64,000 nucleotides of DNA from Homarus americanus. Its lineage: Eukaryota; Arthropoda; Malacostraca; Decapoda; Nephropidae. The notes beneath the pieces were generated by a model. It did not search any database, was not told the DNA's origin, and was given only the letters and a program-made list of their open reading frames with translations. Location of the stretch: the NCBI RefSeq assembly GCF_018991925.1, contig NW_024738608.1, forward strand, positions 1,393,026-1,457,025, written 5' to 3'. Positions within the stretch are counted from its first letter, which is position 1. Every line of letters begins with the position of its first letter. Shown in pieces: positions 1-13,736 of the stretch. The position numbers were made by a program, and so were the translations under genes.

Positions 1-2
1 AG

Positions 3-586
3 AGAAATGCATATTTCGCCCACACAGATCAACTTCTTCTTGGTATGTGTGCAGATGAGGACATGACTGTTAGAGAAAAAGCTGTCTCAATGATAAGAAA
101 AATTAGAGAGGAGAATCAGCAAAAGGAAGAATGCACTGGCAGATCTGAAGAGGAGGAGGAAGAAGATTCTGATGCTGCTGTTGACGAGAATTTGTTAAAC
201 TATACTGATGAGGAGGGTAAAGATGGAGATGGGAATGAGGATGTGCCTCCTGTAGTCAACATGAGAAAGGTGGTGACTCCGAAACTAAAGTGGCAAGCAA
301 AAACTATCATTCCATGATTAACTGGAGGAATGAACTCAAGACTGAGCCTCCTTACATTGCTTCTCTGTCAAATCTACAGGTTAATGACATTCTTGAGACA
401 CCATTAGTGGTGCCCAAGTGGCCATACAGCACTCAGGCGGTCGAGAGAGGCATAAAAGTGATGACTGAAGCTTGCACTGAAGTGACGGGATACGAATCGA
501 GAGATGGATATATTAGGCAAAGATTATTGTCTAGGAAAATGATGCCAAGGTTCCGCACAAAAAAGAATTTCAATATGAACTTGTAA
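3..586 (+). pseudogene. 3' end of a frameshifted, probably mobile-element-derived gene
   Basis: The window opens inside this reading frame, so its start is unseen. Frame 3-317 carries a YFAHTDQLLLGM block, an RxKAVSMIRKIR block, an acidic run (Glu/Asp, about 165-250) and VTPKLKW. The continuation, NYHSMINWRNELKTEPP then VPKWPYSTQAVERGIKV and GYESRDGYIRQRL, is in the frame of 290-586 and ends at a TAA at 584-586. The block order (FAHxxxLLL, INW, TEPP, P-x(3-4)-TQAVER, RDGxIR) is one I recall from the C-terminus of abundant unnamed arthropod proteins, probably of transposon origin; I cannot name the family securely. The two frames meet at the A5 run near 299-303, and one missing A would explain the break. 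That can be a real mutation or a homopolymer sequencing error. I see no splice signals at the junction. Confidence 0.55.
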
Positions 587-1133
587 TGATTTTCTATACG
601 GTGTACCTGTAAAATAACATGTGAATTAAATCGATGTCACCCATGTAAAATTTATCATTATCCTGGAAAACATTAAATGACACCTAATTTTTGGTATACA
701 CTAAAAGTTGACAAAAAGTCGTTCGCGATGTGGCAGGGTAAGTATGCATGAAATGGCATGAAATTTTGCACAGGTGTTTGTTACAGCTATACAAACGATG
801 CCTGAAAAGTGCATCCTGCAACTCAAATAAAAGTGTTTTTTCCCTGCCCCTACTGTACCAAGCCTTCGGTATACTATGAACATGGCCAGTAGTTTACTCG
901 ATCGCCTTCACTTCCCCAAATGTAAAGTTAGTACTCATTTAAAAGCTGGGTGGAGAGGAAGTGTCCCTTGATCTAACTAGCGACCCAGTGAGTACTGCAC
1001 TCTAAAAAAACAAAAAACAAAAATCACAAGCATATGAAATTTCCAGAATATATAACTCAATATATGTCATTAGCGCATAAAACCGTCGTTATAATAAATA
1101 ACAATACATTTATAATATGCATTAAGAGAAGTG
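587..1133. other. Unique AT-rich sequence, nothing recognised
   Basis: Follows the stop codon of the broken gene. An AATAAA-like hexamer is absent immediately after the stop, so no transcript end is assigned. Short open frames here have no recognisable domain or codon pattern. Confidence 0.5.
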
Positions 1134-2265
<1,132 letters not shown>

Positions 2266-3863
2266 CAAGTTGTTGTTGTATGTACAGTATGTGTGTGTGA
2301 AACGCTGGCTAGCAATGCTTAGAAAGAGCTATAGTTTCTATAGATTTCCAGTATTCGAAAACTCGAACTAGTGTACTGTATAGCCTATATACGGACGATC
2401 ATTAGATACTGACAATACAATCTGTCAGTGAAGGTCAGCAGTACTAACCTAAGCCAAACTAATCTATGTATAGTTTAATTATATTATGATAATAAACTAC
2501 GTCTTAAATGTAACAAAAGTCTTACCATATACAGTACAGTATTAGACCTCGATACTCGACAATGTGAACTTATACGGGTGCTCCAGGTGTGTCCTTTACG
2601 ACTCTGCCCAACTGAAAAGTTTGAAGGAAATACTCTGTGGTGTTCTGCAGTACTTGTGGGTAATTTTGGGTACAGTCTTGGCAGTGTTAAGTTATGAACG
2701 TCCCTAATATTCACCAACACACAACCCTTCCAACAATTTTACTTCGGGTTTCTTTATTGCACCATTTTCGGCACAGCTGCCATATACAGTACAACATTTG
2801 AGTAAGAAATTGGACTTCACGTTGTTAATATTCGTTAAATGTAAATTATTTACACCAGTGCTTCTGATTACAAAGAAAGATTTTCTCATTCAGTGTTATT
2901 GAGGTAAAATCTCCGGATGCTTCCAGAAATTACCATCTGTGGATATTAACTAAATTGAGGAGGCAAGTTCCTGAATTGAACGAGCGATATCACCTTATTA
3001 TTTTACACATATACTCAGAGTCTCACTGATATAATTCACTGGTCAACATGTTGTGGGTCAGATACGACACGAGAGGTAGAGACGGTCCACCATAACACTG
3101 TTGCCACTTACAAGAACACTCGAACACAATTTATCATATATGTTATTTAAGTAGTTCTTTCAGTTAGTAACAGCTGTATATAAACCTGCTATCATCAACA
3201 CATATCCTACGTCTACCAACACTCATACACTGAACAGGTCAACCCTTTTATTTACTGTGGTCATATGCCTGTCTGGTCTCTCCTGGTTCAATATATCAAG
3301 CGAGTGATCATAAAATTTAACTTCTGCAGATAGATATAGTTCAATTACTTCTTTATTATGTAGTTGACAGTGTGGCACCTTAGACATCCTTCTCCCAGTA
3401 TCTGATGCCATAGGTGTTATGGTAAACTATACGTCGCTTATAAGAACATCCTCACCTGTTATCTACCAGGGACAATTCCCAAATATCATTGTCAATATTA
3501 TAAAAAATCATTGTGATCAACTTACCACTGATTACACTCGGTCAGGTTTGCTCAGGTTCACTTGTTTATCAGGATGTCTGTGTCTCTTGGCAGAAGAAAC
3601 ACTCCCCACGGCTGATATGTTCTGCAGCACATCTCTTCAACCATCCAGTATTTGATCCTGCCTTTGTGGTGTTCGGGGTCACCTTCCTTCTCCCACCGGA
3701 CCAACTTTATTTTTAACATCTTTTCATTTCATCGGTTTTTCTTCTATCAGTCATATCACTGTGCTGTTGCCTCAAGGCTATCTTCCTCTCTAAGACTTTC
3801 TTGAAATGCGCAATAAACCTGGAACTAGTTAATCATTTTCTTTTAAAAAAGATAAAAATAAAA
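2266..3863. other. Unique AT-rich sequence, nothing recognised
   Basis: Only short open frames on both strands, none with a recognisable domain. Contains several TACAGTA/TACTGTA heptamers (2280-2790) that are over-represented in this window. Confidence 0.5.

Positions 3864-3961
<98 letters not shown>
3864..3961. repeat. (TAA)n switching to (TTA)n
   Basis: About nine TAA units (3864-3891) are followed with no spacer by about 23 TTA units. The strand switch at about 3891-3895 makes a perfect inverted repeat of roughly 28 bp per arm with almost no loop, a strong hairpin former. It may be two TAA-tailed elements joined tail to tail. Confidence 0.9.
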
Positions 3962-6888
3962 GGCTCAGTGGGAAACATTGTTCTTGAGGCTGGAATAGAA
4001 GTTTAGGTGCCTGCCTGTACAATGACCCTTGTACACCTGGCAATAAAATGAGTATTGGTCCACTAACTAGTCCACCAGAGTTGTTCCCTTCAGTGGAGTG
4101 ACCGACTGGCTGTTGAAGGCTTAAAAGTTTAGGGATCAGCATCATCTGTCCGGCGACCCTGAGGGAAAGAAATAATGACCCAATTATCTGATGTCCCCCA
4201 CTGTGTATGTTGGGGTGTATATTGATCTGCATCTGTCCGTCCATACGTAAGTCCGTCCCACCAAAATATTGCACTTTAATGACCGTATTTAAAAAGATAT
4301 CCAGCTCAAAACTACCCCAAAACATTTCGCTGTAAGTTTGTTGATAAATAAGCAAATAAACTTTACACGGATGAGAAACACATCACATCACATCATACCT
4401 TAAGTCTCACTCACCCACTCAGGTCATAAACGCAATATCTGGCCCCACGACCTTGAACTTTGCTCCCGAAGGTCACAAATTTCTATGTATTTATCTTGAA
4501 GCGTTCGCGAGTTATCTGCGACGACGTGACAAAGAAACAGACAGACAGACAAACATTATGACCGACAGCCCGAGGAACTTGACCGACGAAATCTGCAAAT
4601 ACTAAATGACAGGTCAACATACTCGAGAATTTTCGCCTTGTAAATCTGGACGGAAGCAACACTGATATGCTGTTTCGTGAGTATTAAATAGTTTCTTTAT
4701 TTTTGCTTAAGCACCTCAGGATTCCTCTAACATAATCGATAATATTGATTTTGGTTGATAGTTAAGTAAATCATATCTCTATATACTACTGTATGTTATC
4801 AATCTTGGGAATACATTTGAGTTACACTCTAATAATATTCTATTTTTTCTGATATCGTGACGTCACACATGTCAATATTACGTGTTTTAAGCTGCAGTTT
4901 ATCCCTTAAGTTTTACGAGCTTATTGACATGTCCGAGCTGCTTTTGAAAGAAAGGATATGCTCACTCCTCTTGACAAAGAAGAGGAGTTTTTTTTATCTG
5001 AGGCTAGTTGACTGAAGGACCTTAGGAGCGGGATGCATAGAGATATGTACTGAAGTAAGTCTTGTATCGAACAGGTTAGGGTTTAAAATCTGAAAGATTC
5101 TGACGTTAGTTAATTTTCCATCACTGAGGATTACAGAACGCCTCTGCAGTTGTAAGAGTCGAGGTGAAGTGGCACTAATATTGTCATGTGTTTTGTACCG
5201 CCATCTTGTGTCACACTTTACGTGAGAAGAATTATATGAGTTGTTCAGTATTAACTGAAAAAATAACTTGCATTAGACTCATCAAATTTACCTGAAAATA
5301 GACACATTCCATTATATTCCCTGCGTTAATATACCTTACTCAGCAACTGATGTGGAGAGTCAGTTACAAAACTAAGTTGACAATTAATAAATTGATAAGG
5401 GTCCTACTGAACACCGAGAATCATAAGAAACTTAAAATAAAGGAAAGAGAGCCTTAATAATTTAACCTGTGTTATGGACGCCGCCAAACATGTATGTAAA
5501 TTAAAGCTCCACATCGACTGTTCATTCTTCAAGGAACTGGCGAGACACCAACAATATCCAACACAAATTTGTTCTCTCTACCCACAACAGTGTGTCAAGT
5601 CCACGCCATGTTGTCCGTCCACGCTCACCAGGTGGCTCCCGCCTCCCTGTCGGCTGCGGCGGGGAAACGTTTACTGTACACACTCACCGTGTTCACGGAC
5701 CGATAAGTCAGCCATTCTTTCTTTTAATAAACATTTATGACGTATGAGTTATTTTATTCATGTTCGTTTTATCTCTGTAGATTATAATATTATCTCTATT
5801 TTTTTTCTGAGTGACTGTCGAAGCCTAGGATTACGTATACTGTATATAAAAAACAGGTTTATCTCAAAATTTGTTTATGTTGTTAGAATAGTGTAATTAC
5901 TACACTTGTCAAGTCCTTAAAGACCTTCGTTGTTGAAGTGGAATAATAACATTATAACAACAACAACAACGTATGTAAACAAAACTACAGGTATATAGTT
6001 AGCATATGTAAAACTTTTCGTCTATGTATTATGAATCCTCTGTTATAAGTTAAACAGTAACTATACACGTTATAATATATACAGCAGAAAGGTGTTACAG
6101 TGACCACATTACAGTGTCTGGGGTACAGACGGTGGAGTCGACCAGGAGTTAAACACTTACAATAAGTCATGACGTCATCACAGTTTATTACAGATTATTA
6201 CTACTAAAAAAAATCGGCAGTTTTCATTATTTTCGGTGCTTTCCTGTTTTATAGGATTAAGTATCAGTGAAAGATCAGTGAGGCGTAGGAAGGAGTAACA
6301 GTAAGTAAAAGTGATGTAGGAGTGTATGTATGATTGGGCGAAGTGTACTGCATATAAGACTAATTACCTGAGTCTTACCATGAGAATTAGACTTGTTATA
6401 CCGGTAAACTGATAGTATTATTATACTATCATAAAGCAGTATGAACCTTTCCCATCGCATTTATGTCGTAATGTGGAAAAAAATATGGCATACAGAACTC
6501 GTACAATTATTACATTACTTACGTCTGGCGAAAAAATTTACGGCTGTCATTGTATCGGAAAACAATACATTGTTATAGGATGGATCTGTGTGGCAAGGGG
6601 GTGTTTGTTCCACGTGTTTTTCTTCGGTTGTTTTTATTGTGTTTAGGTTTTTATTGTCGTAAGAGTTGTACAAGTGGCGCTGCACCTTGACCAGTGAGGG
6701 ACCTACTCCTCTTAAATCAGTGTTATGTTCCTTGCTTCGTGTTTACAGGCGGCTGCCACGTCAGGCACGGTGCTTTTATAAACGAAAGGGATTAATCTGG
6801 GTAAAAATAACATAATGAACCACTCCAGAAATTATGATCTAACTATTTATGTTAAAGAGTACAGTATATATATATCATCTTTAAAACG

Positions 6889-6897
<9 letters not shown>
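3962..6897. other. Mostly unique AT-rich DNA with a (CAGA)n-ended segment
   Basis: No gene recognised. 4430-4560 ends in a CAGACAGACAGACAAAC run after a GACCTTGAACTTTG-type stretch, a layout I have seen in dispersed invertebrate repeats, but no second good copy is found here. 5590-5700 is locally GC-rich and holds two donor-like GGTGAG sites on the minus strand (near 5642 and 5684), with no convincing exon. TGACGTCA palindromes lie at 4858 and 6170. Confidence 0.4.
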
Positions 6898-7044
<147 letters not shown>

Positions 7045-7289
7045 ACAGTTATCAGGTGAACAAATTCATTTCAGAATCAGGTGAAGTCGACGAAGAAATT
7101 ATTTTAATTCTGTGATTTTAGTGGAGGGAAGCCTCACTGACGTCAGCAGACTCGGGCGAAGTTATCGGAGAACTGACACAAGTGTCCTGACTGACGCTGG
7201 GGGGAAATTCTCCTGACGGCCATATTTTATCAGCGATGACTGGATTCCCTTTTATAATCTGAGCTGCCCACGTGAAACCTTTCAACCCA

Positions 7290-7535
7290 CTCCAATGACG
7301 CCCACTTCTACTTCCACCAGCATGCCCGCCATCATTATCGTCCTTCCATTAGCACGCCCACCAGTACGCCCACTATCAGTGTATGGCTTCCAGTACTACG
7401 CCCACGATCAGTATATAGATTCCATCAACACGCGCGCCAAAAGATCCACGCCCACGAGCGCTACACTCACGAGTACCACACCCACACGCCCACGAGCGCT
7501 ACACTCACGAGTACCACACCCACACCCCGCTCTGT
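7290..7535. repeat. ACGCCCAC-rich degenerate repeat with a 38-bp duplication
   Basis: The words CACGCCCAC and CAGTACGCCCAC recur from 7290. A 38-bp unit containing CACGAGCGCTACACTCACG is present twice in tandem, 7447-7484 and 7485-7522, with no difference seen. Confidence 0.7.
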
Positions 7536-7727
7536 TTCACAAGGAACATGGCTGTCAGGTATTACTACAAGTGAGACACTTAACAAATTGCGTTTCTTTG
7601 AAAATTAATTTTCTAACTTACACATACAGTAAATTAATCACAGTTCCTATAACTGTATCATTTACGGAACTCTGGGAAATTGGTGTAAATGATGAAGGTA
7701 AATTAAGAATATTGAATTCTACTGTCA

Positions 7728-7925
7728 CGTCATATGTGTACTGTTGTAACTGTCACAGACTGTGTATACTGTACGTGTATGACTGTCACAGACTGTGTAT
7801 ACCTGTATGACTATCGTTGATTGTATCCACTGTTATGACTGACACAAACTGTGTCTGCCTCTTTGAATGTCAGAAATGTTTGTAGCTCTGTGACTGTTAC
7901 CAGCTGTGTTTACTGTTGTGACATG
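7728..7925. repeat. Degenerate tandem repeat, CTGTCACAGACTGTGT core
   Basis: About six imperfect units of roughly 30 bp. Two adjacent units share CTGTCACAGACTGTGTATAC and later ones are more diverged. An open frame through it is Cys/Tyr/Val-rich only because of the repeat. Confidence 0.55.
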
Positions 7926-7944
7926 GCACAGTCAACTGAGAAGT

Positions 7945-7948
<4 letters not shown>

Positions 7949-8009
<61 letters not shown>
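7949..8009. repeat. (CA)n microsatellite
   Basis: About 30 uninterrupted CA units. Confidence 0.97.
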
Positions 8010-8011
<2 letters not shown>

Positions 8012-8235
8012 GTTTAGATCTCCTCGTCACGATGGTTGTATTGTTCTTATGCCCAAACAAAAGATAGAAATAGATCAGATAAATGAGACAACAATACAGT
8101 ACTCGTTAAAACAAAAGCCAATTAAAACAAACGGGCCAAAGAATAAACAACATAACAATGGGTGTCACTATTTTCCAAGGATAATTAATGTATACAGATA
8201 ATATCGTTTAATTTGTCCCAAGAGTCATTGGTTTT

Positions 8236-8405
8236 GTTCCGGGGCACCCCTAGTCGATCCAACCGTGAATGGGTACCTGGCTCTACAGATGGGGAAGTGC
8301 AATCAGTCGGTTACAGTGTCGGTCATAATGCTTCCTTACAGTATATACCAAAGACTATTAATATGCAGTGATGCATCCACACTTCCACAAACGGTCATCG
8401 AGCGT
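8236..8405 (+). repeat. SINE-like dispersed repeat, copy 1
   Basis: The stretch starting GGGGCACCCCTAGTCGATCC and running through GTGAATGGGTACCTGGCT aligns with copies at 25300-25400 and 26278-26435. The alignment continues to a downstream TGATGCATCCACAC block shared with the 26.3-kb copy. The three copies differ at many positions, so they are old. I recall similar GTGAATGGGTACCTGGCT sequences from decapod repeats. No pol III A or B box could be pinned down. Confidence 0.55.
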
Positions 8406-8409
8406 ATGT

Positions 8410-8979
8410 CATCCACCTTTGATCAATGGTACAATATTTTTTTATACTCGACAAATAAATAATAATTTTTAGTTGCAGTATTATACTTGTTACTCTCTCT
8501 ACTTTAAAATTTTACCATATTTTTTATTGCAGTTTAATCTCCTATGTTTATATTTGTGTTTTATACAGTAGAAAGTGTTAGCTGATGAGAATAAACACAA
8601 TGAAAATGCTTTTTATGACACAAAAAACATTGGTTGACCGAAACACCGACATTTGTGTGAGTTTAATTTACATTACTCTGTATTTTTTCCTTAGATAAAA
8701 AATCAGGGTTTGTATACAATAATGAATATATCATAAGTGTTCAGGAATCAAAGTTAATGTATTTCAATATAAAATACCATTGTACAGTATTTCAGGATCA
8801 AGAGTCAGTTTATTTCAGCCTTAAGAATCAATGTATTTTAGTACGAGAATCATTATATATCAGTATCAGAATCAGTGTCAGTATTCCTTGGCGCATCAGA
8901 CTACGGTGATATAGATATACTGTAGAGACTAACTCATACAGTTACCGGGCGCCCACGGCTACTGCTAGTGCTGGTAATA

Positions 8980-9016
<37 letters not shown>

Positions 9017-10319
9017 CCCGTCAAAAACAAGAAATATTGTCTAATCTTTGTACTGTTTCCATCAGTCATCAGCACCCCACAGACACACACATACAGTACA
9101 TGAACGTACATTAACACGTATCTAACAATTTTCCTCATTTACGATCATCAGGACAAATTTATTTTCTCTGTGGAGCAAACATTTTTTTAAATTAAATTAT
9201 TTCCGGTACCAATTTATATTAGATTTATTCACAAACTTTTAGGAATAGTTTTGTGTATAACGTGAAGGTTTGTAATTTTTCATTTATGTTTGTCCTTCTA
9301 GTTATTGTTCTTTATTGTCATGTTATTTATTCATTTATTGGTATGGTATTTGTTATTGATTGGTAATACACATTTAACAAATATACTTCCTCGTAACACA
9401 CACACACACACACACACTCTGACATGACCCATTAAACACATTATCATTTATACACCTTTACCTCCCACCAGCGTTCACTGTATAAAAAAAATCACTAGAA
9501 ATAAATTATCTTTGAACGCTTCCATAAAATAATTAACGACATGAAGTTATCAGTGCATCAGGTGAGCAATGAGTCGACAGGTGAGTATGATGCAATGTGT
9601 TAATTTTTACGAGGTTCTCACTGTTAACATATTTCTGCTCACTTAGTAACTCGTGGGGTTTTCTGACTTAACTTATGGTTTCTCTTCCAAATGAGGGTAT
9701 GTTTTGGAGGTAGCTTTAACGAGCTTTATAAGTATTACAGGCGATTTGATGTGTAAGAGAGAGGTATTTATGATGTACTAGGGATTACCTATTCATACAC
9801 CTTTTCTGTACCTTCAATATACCGTTGATTACATTCATACACCTATACTGTACCTGCAATACACGGGAGGCTATACTTACAATCTCTATGCGATCACTTT
9901 ACTGCGCAGGGAAGCACCTACGCATGCTCCTCGCTACCTGTGGGAGGGTGTTGACCTACGTCTCGCGCCCCTGGCAGAGGAGCTGGGTGCTGTTGACTCA
10001 CACTAGCGGCGTCTCGTCTACACTCTAGTTCAGGAATATCATTTAGGAAACAAGTTGCAATTGTAATTCGTCAAAATTCTGGGAACAAAACTGCATCTCG
10101 TTACATTTTGATTCAGAATTGTTCATAGTTGTTCCTTAATCAATTCAAAATAGTAACCAGATACACGTACAGGTGTTTAAAACTTAAGTAATATTTTTCT
10201 CTGACTTTCTGTCACATTTACACACAATTGCAGGGTCTCAATTATTTCTCGTAATATTGACAACACAACATACCTATATTGTTTCTCACTTTTGATCTGT
10301 TTTCATTTTTGTATTTATG
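8410..10319. other. Unique AT-rich DNA with short microsatellites
   Basis: (CT)n at 8983-9014 and (CA)n at 9397-9416. 8735-8890 is a faint repeat of ATTTCAGGATCAAGAATCA-like words, about 30 bp apart. 9895-10030 is a GC-richer island with an open frame on the plus strand (9825-10028) that I do not recognise. Confidence 0.4.
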
Positions 10320-10323
10320 GTTC

Positions 10324-10373
<50 letters not shown>

Positions 10374-10572
10374 GATTATTATTACCACAGAGTTATTATT
10401 ATTATTATTATTATTATCATTATTATTATTATTATTATTATTATCATTATTATTTTTTTATTATAAAATTTATTTGCTATGAATTATTATTATTATTATT
10501 AAATTTTCGCCTCCCAGGCCCCGATGTGGGTCAGTGACCTGTGCCCGGGTGGGCTAATCCTAAAAAAAAAAA
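10320..10572 (-). repeat. Dispersed element copy B with (TAA)n tail
   Basis: On the minus strand it reads poly-T, then the GC-rich core containing CCCGGGCACAGGTCACT and CATCGGGGCC (10505-10550), then GGCGAAAATTT and about 170 bp of interrupted TAA units. Core and tail order match the plus-strand copy at 1134-1304, with about five differences in 47 bases. A 16-17-nt A run (10562-10577 on the plus strand) borders its far end. Confidence 0.6.
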
Positions 10573-11336
10573 AAAAAGTTCCACGCTGTGTCCAAGTTAA
10601 CATGATATGTCAGGTACACACAAATCTTTTTATTTATCTATTTATCCGAATGTATTTATCTATCAATCTACATGTTCATTAAATCGTATCTCTATACAGT
10701 ATGTATATATAAGTGTGTGTGTGTGTGTGTAAAACTACCAGGTATACATTAAATCTAATCCCTCAGCATAACATAATGACATCTAATAACACATCACCAC
10801 CTTATATACAGTCAAGCCCAGTACACAGCGACAAATTCTGGTAAAAACCTTTCACAGTGGAATCCGTCAAAGACCCGACCATTACAGAACCACCTATTAT
10901 ATACAATTACCTCCAATTACCCCTATTACCCCCACCATAATGATAACCCTAGACAGTCCACAACAAACACTAATTTATCCTCATCACATATCAGTCTGGT
11001 CTTCCCTACACAGAGCGCCAGTCAGTGGTGGTCAGCTCGGTCTATTGCATACCACAATGAGGGCAGTTTAGTCCTGCTGTTAAAGGTTGCTGTGTCAGGC
11101 AGCTTTCACAAATAGTTATATTACCACGACTACGACTACTACTACTACTACTACTATTACATTTTTTGTAAACGTAGCTTCCAACCTCCCCTTATAGCTA
11201 CTACTACTATTATTTTTTCTCAATATGGCCTCCAACTTCCCTTATGACTATACTTCCTCCACCATTTCATTACCTAACTATCCGAATGCTATTTTACTTC
11301 TATTATTACTACTAGTATTACTCTACTACTAATACC

Positions 11337-11337
<1 letters not shown>
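10573..11337. other. Unique AT-rich sequence, nothing recognised
   Basis: Holds a short (GT)n at 10711-10730 and a CTA-trinucleotide run at 11135-11157. No gene seen. Confidence 0.45.

Positions 11338-11391
<54 letters not shown>
11338..11391. repeat. (TAA)n microsatellite
   Basis: About 18 TAA units; no GC-rich core like that of the dispersed TAA-tailed element is seen next to it. Confidence 0.95.
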
Positions 11392-11393
<2 letters not shown>

Positions 11394-11624
11394 CAAGATA
11401 ATTATCAAAACACATTTAATAATAAAACTAAATAGTGGAAATCACAAGTAAAATAAGTCATTAAGGTTAAAAACAATTTCACCTCATCTGAATTACACTG
11501 TGTGGCCAGCTGGTCCATCCAATTAACTCCGGGTCACACCACACTTCAATAGACCCCCGCGGAGGTCAATTTCTAACTGACCTTCAACTACATATTTCCA
11601 CCAGGCGAGTCACATCGGGTTGAA

Positions 11625-11895
11625 AGAATTAATGGGTTACGCTCAATGGGTTCTAGTAGATAGAGCCATCTAATGAAGCTAGTTAATGGGTTCATAGATA
11701 CGGGTTATATTATGATCTCTTAGCTAATAGATCTAGTTAATAGAACTGGTAGTTTATTTATTTAATGGGTCTCTTTCATATGTCCTGGTAATGGGTTTGT
11801 TTAATGGGTCCGGTTAATGGGTCTGGTTAATAAATCTAAGTCGATCGATGAGGTTATTCGATCCGGTTATAATAGACTCAGTTAATGGTGGTCCA
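11625..11895. repeat. Degenerate GGTTAATGGGTCT repeat
   Basis: TTAATGGGTT/C occurs about eight times at irregular spacing, together with GGTTAAT and TTAATAGA variants. It looks like an old, decayed short tandem array. Confidence 0.55.
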
Positions 11896-11949
11896 GGAGG
11901 GTGGCTATAATTAAGGGTTAGACCACAAATTATATACGTTTAGAATTCC

Positions 11950-12597
11950 AGCCGCTTCCTCCCTCCCTCTCCCTTACCCCCTTCCTCCCCCTCCCCCCTC
12001 ATCCTCCCTCTCCCTTCCTCCTCCCTCTCCTTCCTCTTCCTCTATCCTTTCCTCTGCCTCTATCCCTTTCCTTCCCTCTTCCTCACCTTCTCCTCCCCCC
12101 TTACCCTTCTTCACATCCCTCCTTCTCCCTTCCGCTCTTCTGCCTTCCCCCCTGTCCATTCTCCTCTTCCACATCGCTTTCTCCTTCTCTCTTCCTCCTT
12201 CCCCACCCCTATTCCGCCTCCTCCTCCTCCCCTCTCTCTCTCCTTCCCCTCTCCTTCCCACTCTCCCTCCCTCTTCCCCTCACCTCTCTCTTCCCCACCC
12301 TCCCTCCCTTTCCCACCTCTCTCTTCCCCCACCTCTCTCTTCCCCCACCTCTCCCTTCCCCTCTCTCTTCTCTCTTTCCCCCCCTCTCCCTTCCCCACCT
12401 CTCTCTTCCCCTCTCCTTCCCCTTCCCCCCTCTCTTTTCCCCACCTCTCCCTCTCCTCCCCCTCTCTCTTCCCCCACCTCTCTTTTCCCCACCTCTCCTT
12501 CCTCTCTCTCTTCCACCTCTCTCTTCCCTCTCTTCCCCACTCTCCACCCTCCTCCCCACCTCTCTCTTCCCTCCTCTCTTACCTCCTTCTCCCATCC
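11950..12597. repeat. Homopyrimidine tract of about 650 bp
   Basis: The plus strand is almost only C and T, with CTCTCTCTTCCCC and CCACCTCTC words recurring every 15-25 bases in the second half. The Arg/Glu/Gly-rich minus-strand frames are purine-strand artefacts. Long homopurine/homopyrimidine tracts with mirror symmetry can form triplex (H-) DNA. Confidence 0.9.
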
Positions 12598-12604
12598 TTG
12601 GTAG

Positions 12605-12618
12605 TGTTATTATTGTTA

Positions 12619-12686
<68 letters not shown>

Positions 12687-12687
12687 T
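12605..12687. repeat. (ATT)n microsatellite
   Basis: About 27 ATT units with early GTT interruptions, lying between the pyrimidine tract and the TTAGG-type array. Confidence 0.95.
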
Positions 12688-12711
12688 TGTTTGTTTTTGT
12701 TTCTCGGTGGT

Positions 12712-12957
12712 GAGGTTAGGTTAGGTTAGGTTAAGTTAGGTTAGGTTAGGTTAGGTTAGGGTAGGGTAGGTTAGGTTAGGGTAGGTTAAGTTAGGTTAGG
12801 GTAGGGTAGGTTAGGGTAGGTTAGGTTAGGTTAGGGTAGGGTAGGTTAGGTTAGGGTAGGTTAAGTTAGGTTAGGGTAGGTTAGGGTTGGTTAGGGTAGG
12901 TTAGGGTAGGGTAGGTTAGGTTAGGGTAGGTTAAGTTAGGTTAGGGTAGGTTAGGTT
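12712..12957 (+). repeat. Interstitial telomere-like array, TTAGG with GTAGG variants
   Basis: About 245 bp of GGTTA units in 5-bp register, interspersed with GGGTA and GGTTAAGTTA variants. TTAGG is the usual arthropod telomere repeat. The variants are ordered as GGTTAGGGTAGG blocks that recur, so it seems to have expanded locally after degenerating and is not a fresh telomere join. Confidence 0.85.
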
Positions 12958-13043
12958 TTTTTATTGAGGAATAAACCTTGAGGGCTGTGAGGAAGAATTA
13001 ATTTAATTTTCATTTATTTTTTTGTGAAGAGAGGAAGACATTT

Positions 13044-13046
<3 letters not shown>

Positions 13047-13101
<55 letters not shown>
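13047..13101. repeat. (CT)n microsatellite
   Basis: About 27 CT units. Confidence 0.97.
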
Positions 13102-13105
<4 letters not shown>

Positions 13106-13735
13106 AGGATGACGGAGAGATAAAGAGAACGAGAGGCCGAGAGATAGGGAAAGAAAAGGAGACCGTGAGAAGGGGATCGAGGAGAGAGATAATAAGAATT
13201 TGAGGAAGAGAGAGAGACAAATAGAAGACCTGTAAGAGAAAGAGAAAGACTGAAAGATATGATAAGAAAGAAAGAGAAAATGAGTATATAGCTAAAAAGG
13301 AGAAACACAGAAAAGAAACGAGAAAGAGAAATAATGAAAAAAATGGAGTAGGGAACGGGAAAGATAGGAGGAGGAGAAGATGGGGGGAGGTGATGAGAGG
13401 GAAGAAGTATATTGGGAGAGGCAGTGGGAGAGTGATACTGAGGTGATCAGGAAGTAATGGGTGGTGAGAGGGAAAGTGGGAGGGGAGTTAGGAAGGAAGA
13501 GAAATGTGGGACAGAAAGAGATGGAGAAAGGGGGTGAATGGGAAATGGAAGATGAGGAGATGAGATGGGAAGAGGAAGGGATGAGACAATAGTAGGATAG
13601 GAGAGTAATGGCAGGATAGGGAAAGCAGTGTGAGAGGAATAAAATGGAAGAGAAGAAAAGGAAGATGAGGATTTACTGCCAGAGAGAGACAGAGAGAGAG
13701 AGAGAGGAGGGGGTTGAAGATTAAACACTATTAAC
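13102..13735. repeat. Purine-rich (GA-type) tract
   Basis: The plus strand is dominated by A and G (GAGAGA, GGAAGAGG, AAAGAGAAA), with no clear unit. Opposing open frames are Leu/Ser-rich artefacts of the pyrimidine strand. No coding evidence. Confidence 0.75.
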
Positions 13736-13736
13736 C

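Noticed and set aside
3962..4065. tRNA-derived SINE starting TGGCTCAGTGGG
   Set aside because: The first words resemble a pol III A box, but no B box at the right distance and no second copy.
9825..10028. 67-codon frame in a GC-richer island
   Set aside because: No recognisable domain, no splice or poly(A) context, and the other strand is about as open.
12712..12957. True chromosome end
   Set aside because: Unique and repeat DNA continues on both sides, and the units are degenerate.
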